Source of the DNA: an uncultured Bacteroidales bacterium
GTDB lineage: Bacteria; Bacteroidota; Bacteroidia; Bacteroidales; UBA932
Direction of reading: 5' to 3'
DNA length: 13,771 nucleotides
Assembly (NCBI GenBank): GCA_946530505.1
Contig: CAMNAD010000029.1
Location: 1 to 13,771 of the forward strand
Each line of letters starts with the position of its first letter. Within the stretch, counting starts at the first letter, position 1. The position numbers and the translations under genes were made by a program. Positions 13,382-13,771 of the stretch are shown piece by piece. The notes beneath the pieces are model-generated. The model was given only the letters and a program-made list of their open reading frames with translations. It was not told the origin of the DNA and did no database searches.

Positions 13382-13771
13382 CTACCAATTCTTCTCTTTC
13401 TGACGGGATTTGAGCAGGGCCGCCTTCTGCTTTTTCACCTTGTCCTGAGTGTCCTTCTCCTTTTCCTGCACTGCCTGAAGCATCTGCTGGGCCTGCTGGG
13501 GGGATATTTGCTGGCGTTGCTGCTGACCATCCTGCCCCTGGTCCTGATCCTGCTGATTCTGCCGGTTTTGCTGATCCTGCTGATTCTGCCGGTCCCCGTC
13601 CGGATCCTCAGGCTGATCCTCGGGCTGGTCTTCAGGGGGATCCTGCTGATCCTGATTCTGGTCCTGGTTCTGGTCCTGGTTCTGCTGTTGATCCTGATTC
13701 TGCTGCTGATCCTGCAGCATCTTCTTTGCGTAGGTGTAGCGCTCCTTCGCAAGCATATTGTCCGGATCCAT
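13382..13771 (-). CDS. BatC-like TPR protein, 5' end cut by window
   Basis: The last 129 residues of a Bat-operon TPR protein are visible; the stop is TAG at 13384-13382. The Met at the window edge sits in DPDNMLAKERYTYAKKML, which looks like the end of a TPR unit, so the true start is probably outside. The middle, about residues 21-90, is very low complexity: Gln, Asn and Asp, with a PEDQPED-type segment. The C-terminal part, SPQQAQQMLQAVQEKEKDTQ then KVKKQKAALLKSRQ, is the Lys-rich tail typical of BatC proteins that lie just before batD. The stop is 2 bp from the BatD-BatE start, so the genes are cotranscribed. The repetitive codons at 13502-13711 could allow in-frame length change. Confidence 0.85.
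   Translation of the reverse strand: MDPDNMLAKERYTYAKKMLQDQQQNQDQQQNQDQNQDQNQDQQDPPEDQPEDQPEDPDGDRQNQQDQQNRQNQQDQDQGQDGQQQRQQISPQQAQQMLQAVQEKEKDTQDKVKKQKAALLKSRQKEKNW

Noticed and set aside
13380..13388. Upstream TTG start for batDE (adds MVE)
   Set aside because: The ATG at 13379 gives a standard signal peptide MKKLLS and a 2-bp gap from the batC stop; the TTG would overlap batC without need.

Overview
The window looks like chromosomal DNA of a moderately GC-rich member of the Bacteroidetes, most probably Bacteroidales (a Rikenellaceae/Alistipes-like or uncultured gut or rumen lineage; this placement is inference). The evidence is the bat (aerotolerance) gene order, an OmpA-like porin with an alanine-rich linker, the DUF177-rpmF pair, and promoter boxes of the Bacteroidetes type (TAnnTTTG, twice with a TTTG/ATTG box exactly 19 nt upstream). 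Almost all genes are on the minus strand. The window cuts a gene at each end. I see no transposase, integrase, CRISPR array or phage gene, so it reads as core genome with a few local oddities.

Layout, left to right. 1-4583 is a four-gene minus-strand operon, transcribed from 4583 towards 1: an unrecognised lipoprotein, a FadD-like acyl-CoA/AMP ligase, a dCMP deaminase and an S41 C-terminal processing protease (cut by the window edge). All three junctions overlap (11 bp, 1 bp, 4 bp), which suggests translational coupling. Sharing a 62-bp upstream region, 4646-5569 on the plus strand encodes a secreted alkaline-phosphatase-superfamily phosphodiesterase. It converges with 5570-6481, an unusual membrane-tethered AraC regulator; the two stop codons abut.

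6541-9210 is a translation block on the minus strand: typA/bipA, DUF177 (YceD-like), rpmF (ribosomal protein L32), tRNA-Arg(CCT) and a strong hairpin terminator. 9211-9518 (308 bp) has no credible gene; it holds the typA promoter, a 51-bp-period array of palindromes and the putative ompA terminator. 9519-10655 is an abundant-type OmpA porin with a good promoter. 10788-13771 is the end of a bat operon: a partial batC-like TPR gene, then one open frame that fuses BatD to BatE.

The most interesting points are: (i) the AraC protein, which joins a piece of a two-component-type propeller, one membrane span, a Pro-Ala-Ser-Lys repeat linker and an AraC DNA-binding domain, with no kinase; (ii) the BatD-BatE fusion, which keeps a complete signal-peptide-like segment at the joint, next to an A8 tract; (iii) DUF177, whose only plausible upstream start (TTG) is also the -33 box of an apparent promoter; and (iv) the 51-bp palindrome array upstream of typA. 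I did not find a clear new multi-gene system such as a defence or biosynthetic island.
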